A DNA stretch of 59,282 nucleotides, from contig DASPKX010000042.1 in assembly GCA_035627835.1 (NCBI GenBank), forward strand, positions 1-59,282, in the 5' to 3' direction. Below, piece after piece: positions 25,034-34,540 of this stretch. The first letter of the stretch is position 1, and the number at the start of each line of letters is the position of its first letter. The notes below the pieces were generated by a model. The model was given only the letters and a program-made list of their open reading frames with translations. It searched no databases and had not been told where the DNA came from. The translations under genes were made by a program, and so were the position numbers. This stretch comes from DASPKX01 sp035627835. Its GTDB lineage: Bacteria > Verrucomicrobiota > Verrucomicrobiia > Limisphaerales > SXQI01.

Positions 25034-25269
25034 ATCAGCAGGATGAGTATCTAATGTTTGTGCGCTGGAGCAGCAACGATCAGGCGTACGTCGGTTATTG
25101 CCCGGACTTGTTCCCCGCTGGTGGCGTTTGCCATGGGGCAACCTCGGTCGAGGCTTTCACGAAACTCGCTGAGATCGTAGAGGATCTTGTGAGAACCGCA
25201 CACGAACAGCGTCTTACGTTGCCGGAACCTCGCGCACGAGTGATGCGCGACGTCGAGTTAGCGGGCTGA
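25030..25269 (+). CDS. HicB-family antitoxin
   Basis: 79 residues. HicB partial RNase-H-like fold: YLMFVRWSSNDQAYVGYCPD followed by GVCHGATSVEAFTKLAEIVE and the LPEPRARV end. There is no separate DNA-binding tail beyond this. It should bind and block HicA; since hicA upstream is broken, this is an orphan or relic antitoxin. Its frame is intact. Stop is 80 bases before the second Gfo/Idh/MocA gene. Confidence 0.82.
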   Translation: MNQQDEYLMFVRWSSNDQAYVGYCPDLFPAGGVCHGATSVEAFTKLAEIVEDLVRTAHEQRLTLPEPRARVMRDVELAG

Positions 25270-25349
25270 TCGGTTGGCTTTAACTGCGCATTGCGCCGCC
25301 GGGGGCGTTCTGATACTCCAAGCGCTTCGGGATCTATTCCCATTCACTG

Positions 25350-26435
25350 ATGAAACTCGGAATCGCGATTATTGGGGCAGGGGGCATCACTCTCCAAAAC
25401 CATCTCCCTGGCCTTGCTGTCTCCCCGGACGTGAAGGTCACCGCCCTCTGCGACACGAACCAAGGTGTGCTGGACCGCGCCAGCAAGGAATGCCCCGGAG
25501 CCGCTTGCGCCAGCGACTACAATGAGGTTCTGAGGCGCGATGATGTTCAGGGTGTTATTATCGCGACCCCGAACTTCCTTCACGCCCCCATAGCGATCGC
25601 CGCTGCTAAAGCTGGCAAACACATTTTCTGCGAAAAGCCGCTGGCGCTGAACTTCGCTGAGGCGGTGGAGATGTACCAAGCCGCTAAAGCAGCCAACGTC
25701 CGCCACATGACGGCGTTCACCTACCGCTTCGTGCCCGCAATGCGCTACTTTGAGCATCTGGTGAAGTCGGGCGCATTGGGCGAGCCTTATCACTTCCGGA
25801 ACGCTCGCCTTCAGGATTGGGGCACTCGCGCAATCGGTTGGCGCCAGGTGGAGAAGCTCGCGGGCAGCGGCGAACTGGGTGACATGCTGTCGCACCGCAT
25901 TGACTTTGCTCATAACCTGATTGGCACTTTCAAAGAACTCGTTGCCGACACTCACCGCGTTCACCAGGTTCGCGACAGCCAGAAGAATGAACTCGAGGAT
26001 TGGGTCGGTATTCTCGCGCGCTTTACCAGCAACGCCACTGGCGTGCTCGAGAGCACCAAAATGGCGACCGGCCGTGGCGAAAGCGCGCACAGCCCGGATT
26101 ACGTCGAGGTGAATGGCAGCGAGGCCAGCGTGGTGTATTATACTGGCCAACCGCACGAACTGCAGATCGCCAAGCGCAACGAAAAAGGCGCGCGCATTGT
26201 GAAAATCCCACAAGACTTCCTGAAGGTTCCGGGTTCGCCGCGTGACCCGGAAGTAGGCGATCCGTTGTTCAATTGGCGTTACGATCAAACCTGGGAATGG
26301 CTCGAAGCTATCCGCGAAGGAAGAGATTGCCGCCCATCATTCTATGATGGCGCCGTTGCGCAGGCGGTTATGGATTGCGCGCTGCAATCCGCAAAAGAAC
26401 GCCGGTGGTTAACCGTTCCATCGGTCCCGAAGTAA
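25350..26435 (+). CDS. Gfo/Idh/MocA-family oxidoreductase
   Basis: 361 residues. The N-terminus is KLGIAIIGAGGITLQNHLPG, followed by GVIIATPNFLHAPIAIAAA and FCEKPLALNFAEAVEM. The C-terminal domain has GSGELGDMLSHRIDFAHNLIG with the catalytic Asp and His. It differs from the gene at 22.8 kb in the N-terminal half beyond the family motifs. It is followed one base later by an SDR gene, so the pair may work in one pathway, for instance oxidation and re-reduction of a sugar or cyclitol. The substrate is unknown. No export signal. Confidence 0.9.
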   Translation: MKLGIAIIGAGGITLQNHLPGLAVSPDVKVTALCDTNQGVLDRASKECPGAACASDYNEVLRRDDVQGVIIATPNFLHAPIAIAAAKAGKHIFCEKPLALNFAEAVEMYQAAKAANVRHMTAFTYRFVPAMRYFEHLVKSGALGEPYHFRNARLQDWGTRAIGWRQVEKLAGSGELGDMLSHRIDFAHNLIGTFKELVADTHRVHQVRDSQKNELEDWVGILARFTSNATGVLESTKMATGRGESAHSPDYVEVNGSEASVVYYTGQPHELQIAKRNEKGARIVKIPQDFLKVPGSPRDPEVGDPLFNWRYDQTWEWLEAIREGRDCRPSFYDGAVAQAVMDCALQSAKERRWLTVPSVPK

Positions 26436-26436
26436 T

Positions 26437-27138
26437 ATGAAGACAGCAGTCATTACCGGGGCTGGCAGCGGTGTTGGCCGTGCGGTCGCTGTGGCGCTCG
26501 CGAAGGAAGGCTGGACGGTGGCTCTCGTGGGTCGCCGTTCCGATGTTTTAGAAGAAACCGCTCGCCTGTGCAAAGGTGGCAAAACCCTCGTGCACGCCTG
26601 TGACATCGGCGATATCGCGGCAGTGACAGCAATGGCGGAGCGCGTTCAGAAAGAATGCGGCCCAGTGGAAGTTTTGGTGAACGCCGCCGGAACCAATGTT
26701 CCCAAACGCAGCCTGGAGGTTTTAAGCAATGAGGATTACCATCTCATGCTGAACACGAACCTGAACGGCGCCTATTATTGTGTCCAGGCATTCCTTCCTG
26801 CCATGCGCGAACGGAAGTCGGGCACCATCGTCAATGTCATCTCGGACGCAGCCAAGCAAGCCAGCCCTAAAGCCGGACCTGGGTATGCGGTGTCGAAATT
26901 TGGGATGCTCGGCCTGACGCAGGCGATCAATGCAGAGGAACGCGGGAACGGCGTTCGCGCTAGCGCTCTTTTGCCCGGCGACATCGACACGCCTTTGCTC
27001 GATAAGCGTCCATCACCGCCGCCAGCCGAAGCTCGGGCTCGTATGCTCAAGCCTGATGACGTGGCGGCTTGCGCGCTCTTGGCGATCAACCTCCCGCAGC
27101 ACGCGATTGTGGAAGAACTGCTTATCCGCCCGCGGTAA
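26437..27138 (+). CDS. Short-chain dehydrogenase/reductase
   Basis: 233 residues, classical SDR. The cofactor motif is TGAGSGVGRAVAVAL, followed by LVNAAGTN (NNAG variant), then the catalytic Ser and the YxxxK as PGYAVSKFGMLGLT (Tyr and Lys). The length is standard. The start lies one base after the Gfo/Idh/MocA stop. The substrate is not shown by the sequence. It is convergent with the GH5 gene, whose end is only seven bases away, and no terminator is seen between them. Confidence 0.92.
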   Translation: MKTAVITGAGSGVGRAVAVALAKEGWTVALVGRRSDVLEETARLCKGGKTLVHACDIGDIAAVTAMAERVQKECGPVEVLVNAAGTNVPKRSLEVLSNEDYHLMLNTNLNGAYYCVQAFLPAMRERKSGTIVNVISDAAKQASPKAGPGYAVSKFGMLGLTQAINAEERGNGVRASALLPGDIDTPLLDKRPSPPPAEARARMLKPDDVAACALLAINLPQHAIVEELLIRPR

Positions 27139-27145
27139 CGTAATT

Positions 27146-29008
27146 CTACTTGATCCATTCCGAGCGGTAGAACGCTTTGCCGCTCTCGCTCACTTCAGCA
27201 TCCTCAAAGATGAGTTGAGGTGATGACAAAGTTTGTGTGGAAACGGGCCGCCATCCTGCCGGGTTGCCCAAGGCAAAGCTGCGATGGATCACGTGGGTTT
27301 TTCCGATCGCGCTATTCATTTCAATTTTCCCTCGCGCGCTGGTCCGGAGCTTGCCCTTCGGGAAGAGCGCTTCCCGAAGCTGAATTGGATCAGGTTGACC
27401 GTTCTTGATGTAGTGAAAACCAGCCTTCCAATCCCAGATTGCCCAGCCGAGGCCGAACTCATCCATGACTTCCCGCATTGCGCCGTAGAAGTTTGCGCGC
27501 GATTGGGGATCGGCCAGTTCGTAGGCCCCGAACTCGCCAACGTGAACGGGCCGTCCATAATACTCGCTCCACTCCTGCGCCATTTTTAACCGGCTGTGGA
27601 ACGCGGCGGCGCTGCTGGGATTCCGCTCAGTGGGCAGGGTGTTGTAAGAGGCAATCCAGTTGCTTAAGCCCGCAGAAATGCCTGACGGAGGTGTGAGCGG
27701 CGTGGAAGGCGGGCCTGGGAAAACAATCCCGCGGAGCTTCGCGACTTCCGGGCTCGTCCAAGTCGCTCCTTGATGCGTGAAGTTGAACGGTTCATAGCTA
27801 TGCACCGTCACGATCACGTTGTTCTCTGTCTCGGGCAATTTAAGGTTAGGCAGTTCGTTGATTGAGTTCCATTGGCTTGGCCCCAGGAAGATTGTGCGGT
27901 TGGGGTTGGTCTCCCGGATCTGCCGAATGGTTTCAGCATAGATAGGATTCAGCACAGGAGTCGTTGCCGCTGCCATAGGCTCATTCAGCAACTCAAAAAC
28001 AACCTCCTTTGGGAAGGATGCGTACCGTGCAGCGATTTGCCTCCAAATTGCATAGAACTTGTTCGTATTGGCAGCAGGGTTGGACGTGAAGTCGTCGAAG
28101 TGATGAATGTTGATCATCGCAGACAATCCGGCGGCAAGCGCGTTCGTCACCAAAAAATCCACCTTTTGGAAAATGTTGGTGCTGAGCTTGTGCTCAGGAG
28201 CCGCGCCCGCGTAATAATGCCACGCGATCGGCAGCCGCACATGATCAAACCCTTCCTGCTTCATTAGCCGGAAATCTTCCTTTGTGTAAACGATGGTGCC
28301 CCATGTATTCGGGGGAGCTTCAAGGTAATTGCCTAGGTTGGCGCCGCGCATGAATCTCCGAGCTGTCTCATGCGCGGGAGTGTTCTTACCGAGCGGCTTC
28401 ATATCCTGGTAATCCGGTGGCAGGTAAGAACGGGCAGAAACTCGCAGTGTCACCGGCGTTCCCGCGGTCACCCGGAGTGTGCGTGTGGACGCTCCATTGT
28501 GCCATGTGCGGAGCATGCGCGAGCCCTCCAGCGGTGTAGCCCATACGTAAGCTGTTTGCGGTGTCCCGCCGCTCCACCCGGTGGCGCTCGTGGCTGTGCC
28601 AGCTTCGAATCCCGGATTGGTCAGGGAGGTTCCCTCTGCCGAAAAAGCGTCCCAGAGGATTTCCTGCCGATAGATCGTCCCGCTACCCGGTGTGGCCTCT
28701 TCCCACGGACCCATTAGAGAGAGCGTCACAAAACCTGTGCGCTCAGGAACAAAACGGAGAGCAACAGTCGTCCAGGAGAAACGCGTGATGCCGAAGTTGG
28801 CAGTGTAGGTGCGTGGTTGCTCGGCGGCAGGACGCCAGTTCATCCTGTCCAACGAACCGTCCCCTTCGATGAATTCGCCTTGAGTCAATGCGCCGGCAGC
28901 GGTGTCGGCAGACAGATCAAAGCGGGCCTGGGAAGCGACTTTAACCTGAGCCCACCCTGGCAGCGTTACTGAAGCGCAGAGGAGTGAAAGGAAAACGATC
29001 AACCGCAT
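27146..29008 (-). CDS. Secreted glycoside hydrolase family 5 enzyme with N-terminal beta domain
   Basis: 620 residues. The signal peptide ends near residue 20 (LPGWA). Residues ~25-200 form a non-catalytic beta-rich region (NPGFEAGTATSATGWSGG), perhaps carbohydrate-binding. The GH5 barrel starts near 218 (RFMRGANLGNYLEAP). The acid/base Glu343 is in FELLNEPM, the nucleophile Glu492 in GEFGAYEL, and other conserved parts are VRLPIAW, INIHHFDD and VTVHSYEPF. Likely acts on beta-glucans or mannans outside the cell; the subfamily is not decided here. A C-terminal ~60-residue segment follows the barrel. Confidence 0.9.
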   Translation of the reverse strand: MRLIVFLSLLCASVTLPGWAQVKVASQARFDLSADTAAGALTQGEFIEGDGSLDRMNWRPAAEQPRTYTANFGITRFSWTTVALRFVPERTGFVTLSLMGPWEEATPGSGTIYRQEILWDAFSAEGTSLTNPGFEAGTATSATGWSGGTPQTAYVWATPLEGSRMLRTWHNGASTRTLRVTAGTPVTLRVSARSYLPPDYQDMKPLGKNTPAHETARRFMRGANLGNYLEAPPNTWGTIVYTKEDFRLMKQEGFDHVRLPIAWHYYAGAAPEHKLSTNIFQKVDFLVTNALAAGLSAMINIHHFDDFTSNPAANTNKFYAIWRQIAARYASFPKEVVFELLNEPMAAATTPVLNPIYAETIRQIRETNPNRTIFLGPSQWNSINELPNLKLPETENNVIVTVHSYEPFNFTHQGATWTSPEVAKLRGIVFPGPPSTPLTPPSGISAGLSNWIASYNTLPTERNPSSAAAFHSRLKMAQEWSEYYGRPVHVGEFGAYELADPQSRANFYGAMREVMDEFGLGWAIWDWKAGFHYIKNGQPDPIQLREALFPKGKLRTSARGKIEMNSAIGKTHVIHRSFALGNPAGWRPVSTQTLSSPQLIFEDAEVSESGKAFYRSEWIK

Positions 29009-29069
29009 GGGTTAACCTTTCAGCTAGCCTCAGAACCCGTCAAGGGGTCGCCGTTAATCGAATCTTGCT

Positions 29070-30335
29070 TTAAGCGTTCTCTTCTTTGACACGTTGGACT
29101 TTAGCACCAAGACCTCGAAGCTTCGAATCAATGTTTTCGTAGCCACGATCCAGGTGATAGATGCGCTTCACCAGCGTGTCCCCTTTAGCCACTAGGCCGG
29201 CGATCACCAGCGCCGCCGATGCCCGCAGGTCGCTTGCCATGACTGGCGCCCCACTCAAGGCGCGGCCACCTTTCACAATCGCGCTCGGTCCTTCAATCGC
29301 GATTTCTGCGCCCAGGCGTGCGAGTTCCGGCACATGCATGAAACGCGACTCAAAGATGCGCTCCGTGATGATGCTGATGCCTTTTGTCTGCGTCATTAGC
29401 GCCATCATCTGGGCCTGCACATCCGTTGGGAAACCGGCGTAAGGCTGGGTCGTTAAATCGACGGCCTTCAAGCGTCCACGCCTCACGCGTAAATTGGGGC
29501 CCGTCCGCTCGATGCGGACTCCTGCCTCCCGCAGTTTGTCGAGCACTGCCTGCAAATGATCCACCCGCGCACCGGTGATGGTGACATCGCCGTTTGTGGC
29601 CGCCGCTGCGATTGCAAAGGTGGCCGCTTCTACTCGGTCAGGAATAACTGTGTGTTCCGCGCCATGAAGTTCTTTCACCCCAACCACCTGAATCGTTGGG
29701 CTGCCCGCACCCGTGATCTTCGCGCCCATGGCGTTCAGGAAATCGGCAAGGTCGACGACCTCCGGTTCGCATGCCGCACTATGAATTGTTGTCACACCAT
29801 CGGCCAGGCTAGCAGCCATCATGACGTTCGCTGTGCCGAGAACCGTGGGACCGGACCTGCCACCGAGGAAAATATCAGCGCCGGTCAGCTTGTCCGCTTG
29901 GGCGATTACATACCCTTCCTTGACGGTGATCTTGGCGCCTAAGGCCTCAAATCCCTTTAGGTGAAGGTCAATCGGTCTTGAGCCAATGACGCAGCCGCCC
30001 GGCAAGGAAACCTGCGCCTTGCGCAAGCGCGCGAGCAGGGGACCCATGATGCAAATCGACCCGCGCATTTTGCGCACCAGTTCGTAATCACCGAAGGGCT
30101 TTACTTTTCCGGCGCGCACCTGCACCACTCCCCCCTCCACCTGCACCTCCGCTCCAGTCGATCGCAGGATTTCCCCCATGAAGCGCACGTCGCTCAGGTC
30201 GGGAGCGCGGCGAATCGTGCAGGGTTCGGACGTCAGCAAAGCCGCGGCCATTAATGGGAGCACGGCATTCTTTGCGCCGCTGATTGCAACTTCCCCTTCG
30301 AGGGGACGGCCACCGCTGATGAGTAAACTATCCAT
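29070..30335 (-). CDS. murA: UDP-N-acetylglucosamine 1-carboxyvinyltransferase
   Basis: First committed step of peptidoglycan synthesis, adding enolpyruvate to UDP-GlcNAc. 421 residues, normal length. The active-site cysteine is Cys115 in LPGGCVIGSRPIDLH, so the enzyme is of the fosfomycin-sensitive type. Other motifs: ISGAKNAVLPLMAAALL near the start and TQPYAGFPTDVQAQMMAL. It is the last gene of a five-gene unit and overlaps prmC by eight bases. Confidence 0.97.
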   Translation of the reverse strand: MDSLLISGGRPLEGEVAISGAKNAVLPLMAAALLTSEPCTIRRAPDLSDVRFMGEILRSTGAEVQVEGGVVQVRAGKVKPFGDYELVRKMRGSICIMGPLLARLRKAQVSLPGGCVIGSRPIDLHLKGFEALGAKITVKEGYVIAQADKLTGADIFLGGRSGPTVLGTANVMMAASLADGVTTIHSAACEPEVVDLADFLNAMGAKITGAGSPTIQVVGVKELHGAEHTVIPDRVEAATFAIAAAATNGDVTITGARVDHLQAVLDKLREAGVRIERTGPNLRVRRGRLKAVDLTTQPYAGFPTDVQAQMMALMTQTKGISIITERIFESRFMHVPELARLGAEIAIEGPSAIVKGGRALSGAPVMASDLRASAALVIAGLVAKGDTLVKRIYHLDRGYENIDSKLRGLGAKVQRVKEENA

Positions 30336-31203
30336 GTTGAGGTTCGCCGCTCGTTCGAGGGCGAGCTGTTATAAATCTCGGGCGCGCAGTGTAGTCCGCG
30401 CGAATCTCTTCCACAATCCAATCACGCGCGCTGAAGAGCTTTTCAATGGCAGTCTCCTGCCCATCACCAAACTCGGCCATCAACTTCCCTCCTGGAACCA
30501 ACCACGCGGCGCCTTCCGCGGCCAATCGCCGGTAAAACTCCAGCCCATCAGCGCCACCATCGAGAGCTTCACGGGGATCATGAATTCGCACCTCGGGAGA
30601 CAACGTCTCAATCTCCGCCGTGGGAATATAGGGAGGGTTGCTGACGATGAGGTCGAATTTCTGCAGCTCGGGGTTCAGCTGAGAAAATCCATCACTTTCC
30701 ATCACCTCTACTGGAACAGCAGCTCTGGCAATATTTGCCGCCGCAATTTCCAAAGCTGCTTTTGACACGTCCACCGCCACTCCGCGCGCCTTCGGGGCTC
30801 CTTTCGCAATTGCGATGGACAAGCACGCCGACCCAACCCCGTAGTCAATGAACCACGACTCGGGTTTGTCGAGGCGGTGGAGAAAAGACCAACCCATCTC
30901 AGCAAGGATCTCCGTTTCCGGTCTGGGAATAAGCGCTCCGGGCGGTGTGGCAATCTCATGCCCGCAGAAAGAGACGCTCCCAGTCAGGCGTTGCAGCGGC
31001 TCTCCCGAGCCGCGTCGCTTTACTAGATCCCGCAGCGTGTCCGCTTCATTTTCGGAAAGTGCGCGCTCGAAGTTCAGGTAGAGCTTAAGGCGTGGCAAGT
31101 TGACCACATGCGCCAGGAGCAACTCAGCATTTAAGCGCGCCGATTCAATGTTCTTCCTCTCCAGGAATTCCGCGCTTTTGCGGATCGCCTCCAGAACGGT
31201 CAT
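30328..31203 (-). CDS. prmC: Release factor glutamine methyltransferase (N5-Gln MTase)
   Basis: Methylates the Gln of the GGQ motif of RF1 and RF2. 291 residues. The helical N-terminal part is followed by LIPRPETEIL, the SAM motif DYGVGSACLSIAIA and the catalytic NPPYIPTAEI at about 189-192. The SAM motif usually reads DLGTGSG; here it is DYGVGSA, a notable variation. The gene overlaps both neighbours (8 bases with murA, 4 with the GNAT gene). Its substrate prfA is elsewhere in the window. Confidence 0.93.
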   Translation of the reverse strand: MTVLEAIRKSAEFLERKNIESARLNAELLLAHVVNLPRLKLYLNFERALSENEADTLRDLVKRRGSGEPLQRLTGSVSFCGHEIATPPGALIPRPETEILAEMGWSFLHRLDKPESWFIDYGVGSACLSIAIAKGAPKARGVAVDVSKAALEIAAANIARAAVPVEVMESDGFSQLNPELQKFDLIVSNPPYIPTAEIETLSPEVRIHDPREALDGGADGLEFYRRLAAEGAAWLVPGGKLMAEFGDGQETAIEKLFSARDWIVEEIRADYTARPRFITARPRTSGEPQHG

Positions 31204-31811
31204 TGGCTTAGCTTCTGGCTGTAAAGGTTCATCACCCGCCCCTCTTTGGTGGTGTATGAAGAGGTCAGCTTCAACCCCAGCGATTGGTAAAAATGGTTCA
31301 CTGGATCATTCCCGACTGCGTCGGTGGTTAGATAATAACCCGGGCTGCCGTTCTCAACCGCCAGCCGCTTCCACTCACTCACAAGCGCTTTGCCCACGCC
31401 TTTCCCCTGCGCCGCCGGAAGCACCGCAATCGAGCTGAGCAACGCAAAGCCCTCAGGCCGGTCCGGGCCGCCGCGGTAAGCCACCGCGCGAAGCAGTCGT
31501 GAGGTATAAGCCGGATTTTTCAAGGAAGCCATCGCGGCATGCGTTCCAAATTCCCACCAGCGGCGTTTCAACAGGCGCTTGAAAAAGCCATCAGGCTCAA
31601 CCGTGCCCACCACGAATCCCAGCAACGGATGCTCAGGGCTTGAAGCTTTCAGAGATATCGCGGTCGGCTCATCTGTAAATGCCCGGTAGAACGCGCGCAG
31701 GAACCCGGGCCCAAGTGTCGTCAGGAAGAATCCAGGAAAAGCATCTATGTGCGCCGTGACCACACGCGGCACATCGTCGAGTGTGATTCGCTCGATCCTC
31801 ACTTCGGCCAT
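31200..31811 (-). CDS. GNAT-family N-acetyltransferase
   Basis: 203 residues. The acetyl-CoA loop is present as SIAVLPAAQGKGVGKALVSE, with QGKGVG the Q/RxxGxG/A motif, and the C-terminal strands are typical of GNAT (GYYLTTDAVGNDPVNHFYQSLG). The N-terminal part (VRIERITLDDVPRVV) is normal. The position in a surface-glycan operon suggests acetylation of a nucleotide sugar or glycan part, but the family also acts on proteins and small amines. It overlaps prmC by ATGA and the glycosyltransferase gene by 13 bases. Confidence 0.88.
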   Translation of the reverse strand: MAEVRIERITLDDVPRVVTAHIDAFPGFFLTTLGPGFLRAFYRAFTDEPTAISLKASSPEHPLLGFVVGTVEPDGFFKRLLKRRWWEFGTHAAMASLKNPAYTSRLLRAVAYRGGPDRPEGFALLSSIAVLPAAQGKGVGKALVSEWKRLAVENGSPGYYLTTDAVGNDPVNHFYQSLGLKLTSSYTTKEGRVMNLYSQKLSQ

Positions 31812-32920
31812 AGTTTTTTTACCAGCGCTGTTGCCAATGTTGTTGCGTCATGTGAGTTGAAAAAGTTTAACGCAGCGCGGGTTCCGCCTCGAAAACTCTG
31901 GTGACGCTCCGGAGAGCTGACCTTAAAGGCCGCTTCCCGCAGTTCCGCTTCGCTCGCCCTTGCGCTCACCGCCAGCCCCGCGTCAAAGCGCGAGCAGGCG
32001 AGCCATGCATTCGATCCCTCCGGACCAACATACAATATGGGAATCCCCTGCTGGAGATAGGTGACGAACTTGCTGGGTGACACCAGCCCACCTGAACTCG
32101 GATGCATGAAAACAAGCCCGTAATGAGGTTTGAACTCCGCGATCCGTTGCTTGAATTCAGCGAACGGCAACCGTCCATGCCCTTCAAATGGAATCCCCGC
32201 GCGCTCTGCCAAAGCACGAAACTGAGCCAGCCCCAGGTCCGAAGCTCCCAGGGCAAGGAGGTTCACTTTTCCAGGCAACAGCTTCAGCAACCCCTCAAAC
32301 GTCTCCAGGCTATGGCTGCGCCCAAGGTTGCCGACGAACATCAGCCGCAGGGTTCCACCAACGTCATCGCCAGCCACTTCGCTCAAGGCTCGCACCGCGC
32401 TTGGCGCCCAGGTCGGGTGCACAATTATGTCCCGCTGATAACCGTTAGCGCGCAGCAAGCCTTCCATCGCTGGATCCAACGTCACCACAAGTGCGGTGCG
32501 ATCCAACGCCACCTTATCAACAGATCTGAGCAGGCGCGCGATCCCTCTGGAAGTCCGCTCAACCATGCGCGCTTCAATTTCGGGATGATAATCCATCAAC
32601 CACGAAACGACTCGGACATTGCGAAGCGAACCGAGCGCTGCTGCGGTGATTTGTATAAGAGGTGGGGATGAAACTACGATCAACGTCTCAGGAGGGCGGA
32701 ACAAACATTCCCAGCCCACTCTGGCGTGTAGGTAAACCCAGTTCAGCAATCGTGAAGGCTTCAGCCCACCAGGACGGTATTTCGCAATGAGGCCATTGAT
32801 GGAGACAACCTGATGCTCGGGAAGAAGTCGCTGCAACTCCACTGCCAGATCCGCCGCCATGCGGTCGCTCTCCTGGCCGGGAAACTCGTTCACGATTGTG
32901 ACACGTTTCCGGCTGCTCAT
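31799..32920 (-). CDS. Glycosyltransferase, GT4-like
   Basis: 373 residues from the ATG at 32920, whose start overlaps the stop of the O-antigen ligase gene (ATGA); a longer frame upstream is inside that gene. Two Rossmann-like halves: the N-terminal MSSRKRVTIVNEFPGQESD and the C-terminal LRLMFVGNLGRSHSLETFEG. The donor-binding end has LVSPSKFVTYLQQGIPILYV, close to the GT4 pattern. No signal peptide, so it acts at the inner face of the membrane, probably on an O-antigen or capsule. The sugar is not known. Confidence 0.85.
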   Translation of the reverse strand: MSSRKRVTIVNEFPGQESDRMAADLAVELQRLLPEHQVVSINGLIAKYRPGGLKPSRLLNWVYLHARVGWECLFRPPETLIVVSSPPLIQITAAALGSLRNVRVVSWLMDYHPEIEARMVERTSRGIARLLRSVDKVALDRTALVVTLDPAMEGLLRANGYQRDIIVHPTWAPSAVRALSEVAGDDVGGTLRLMFVGNLGRSHSLETFEGLLKLLPGKVNLLALGASDLGLAQFRALAERAGIPFEGHGRLPFAEFKQRIAEFKPHYGLVFMHPSSGGLVSPSKFVTYLQQGIPILYVGPEGSNAWLACSRFDAGLAVSARASEAELREAAFKVSSPERHQSFRGGTRAALNFFNSHDATTLATALVKKLWPK

Positions 32921-34335
32921 TTGAGGTCCATCCTTGGGGAGTGGCCGGTGGGCGGAAAGTTGAGCGCTGTCAAAATTGCGCAACCCGCGGTGAAGAGGAG
33001 AACAATGCCGTAGATCTGGAATGGAAAATCAAAGGCTGCTTGCAGGCCGCAACCGAGCAACGCCACGGCGATGCCGATGGAGAGCGGTTCCGTTTCGCTG
33101 GGAGCTGCTTTGCGAAACCCGCAGTAGAGCACGGTAGTGAGAAGAGCGAGTTGGAGGGTGAAGCCGACGATGCCGGTGCAGACCAGCGCCTCCAGCCAGT
33201 CGTTGTGAGCGTAGGCTTGCCAGAGTTGGTCGAAGGACTCCCGGTAAGTGTAATAAACTGGCCCGAACGATCCTTGGCCCACGCCAAAGAGCGGAAAATC
33301 CTTGAGCATCTTTAGGGCGTTTTCGTAAAGCGGAGCGCGTCCGCTTAAGGTCACGTCTGATTCCCGGAACCGGCTGAGCAGATGCGGCCCTGCAAGCAAA
33401 GCCCCAACCACGAGCACCAGCATGGCGGCTCCAAGACCGGCGAGCGCACGGCGCCAGTTCACTTTCCAGGAAACCCAAACCACGAGCGCGAGCGCCATCA
33501 CCCCTGCCGCGAGGGCCCCACCTCGGCTCAATGATCCGATCGCCCCAGCAAGCGCAACCACGGACAGTGGAATTGCCAACAGGTGCGGGCCATCCCTGCG
33601 TGTCGGCCCAGCCGCGCGGTTAAGGTAAAGGTAAAATCCTAGAACCATCGGCCACACCAGATTGAAGTATTGAGCCGCGTTGCCGCGATAAGGAAACGGG
33701 CCGAAGAATGCGACGCGGCTCCCCCACTTGCTTGGGAACGTCCACAAGATCTCGGTGGCGCGCAACCCTCGTTGCGCAAACGCAATGGCCGTCATAACAG
33801 TCGCATTTATAGCCAAAGCCCACATCAAGCGTTTCAACCGCTTCTCATTCAGAGCCCATTCCCCCGAGCTTGAAGCCCGCAGCAGCCACGCGCGCAATCC
33901 CCAGAAAAGCGCCGTTAAGCCGGTGAGTTGTAGGAGCCGGTTCAGCGTGGCGGGCTGATGATAGCTAGCGGGAAGCCAGGAGATGTTGTCGCGGTAATTG
34001 AATGCGAGTTCGTCGTAGCTGAACACCGCGCGTGCGTTCGCGACGCTGATCGCCACGTACATCAACAAGGCAGCGTTCAACCAACCGAGCACGCGAACTG
34101 GCTTCGATACTTGAGGCGCGCTCTGGCTCGTTCTCAGACGAAGAAACTGCAAGCTGCCGAAGATGATCGCGGCGCAGGCAAAGCCTCCTGCAGCCAGCCG
34201 TGACGACGCTCCGAAGAACCATGGAGAGAGCAGAAGTATCCCATAGAGCACGGGATCACTTGCGGTGTCGCAGGCGCGGGCGAAAGCCCCCTCCTTCCGT
34301 TTACGCCGATGCTTCTGGATTTGTGAATGGCCCAC
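32917..34335 (-). CDS. O-antigen ligase / polymerase family membrane protein
   Basis: 472 residues with about 12 membrane segments (first near YGILLLSPWFFGAS, last near GIVLLFTAGCAILTALNF). A large periplasmic loop holds ESDVTLSGRAPLYENALKML, FGVGQGSFG and AHNDWLEALVCTGIVGF; the GR and H-D-W residues are the marks of the WaaL/Wzy O-antigen ligase family. It joins or polymerises glycan from undecaprenyl carriers in the outer leaflet of the inner membrane. It leads the operon with the GT, GNAT, prmC and murA genes. Which of ligase or polymerase it is cannot be told. Confidence 0.85.
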   Translation of the reverse strand: MGHSQIQKHRRKRKEGAFARACDTASDPVLYGILLLSPWFFGASSRLAAGGFACAAIIFGSLQFLRLRTSQSAPQVSKPVRVLGWLNAALLMYVAISVANARAVFSYDELAFNYRDNISWLPASYHQPATLNRLLQLTGLTALFWGLRAWLLRASSSGEWALNEKRLKRLMWALAINATVMTAIAFAQRGLRATEILWTFPSKWGSRVAFFGPFPYRGNAAQYFNLVWPMVLGFYLYLNRAAGPTRRDGPHLLAIPLSVVALAGAIGSLSRGGALAAGVMALALVVWVSWKVNWRRALAGLGAAMLVLVVGALLAGPHLLSRFRESDVTLSGRAPLYENALKMLKDFPLFGVGQGSFGPVYYTYRESFDQLWQAYAHNDWLEALVCTGIVGFTLQLALLTTVLYCGFRKAAPSETEPLSIGIAVALLGCGLQAAFDFPFQIYGIVLLFTAGCAILTALNFPPTGHSPRMDLK

Positions 34336-34540
34336 TCTTTAAACGGCAGGTTCACGCAGGCGCTCGCCTGGCGTCAGTTGGTTCGTTTTCAATAACAGCA
34401 TTCGTCTGAGGCCGTTCAGAATCATTGGACCTGCCAACGAACCGCGCCATCCGTCCAAGCTAAAGAGTTTCCCTTACGACGCAAGAACCTCGATGCCGGG
34501 GAGCTTTCCAGCGCCGCGGTATGGCACGACGGAGTAGGGA

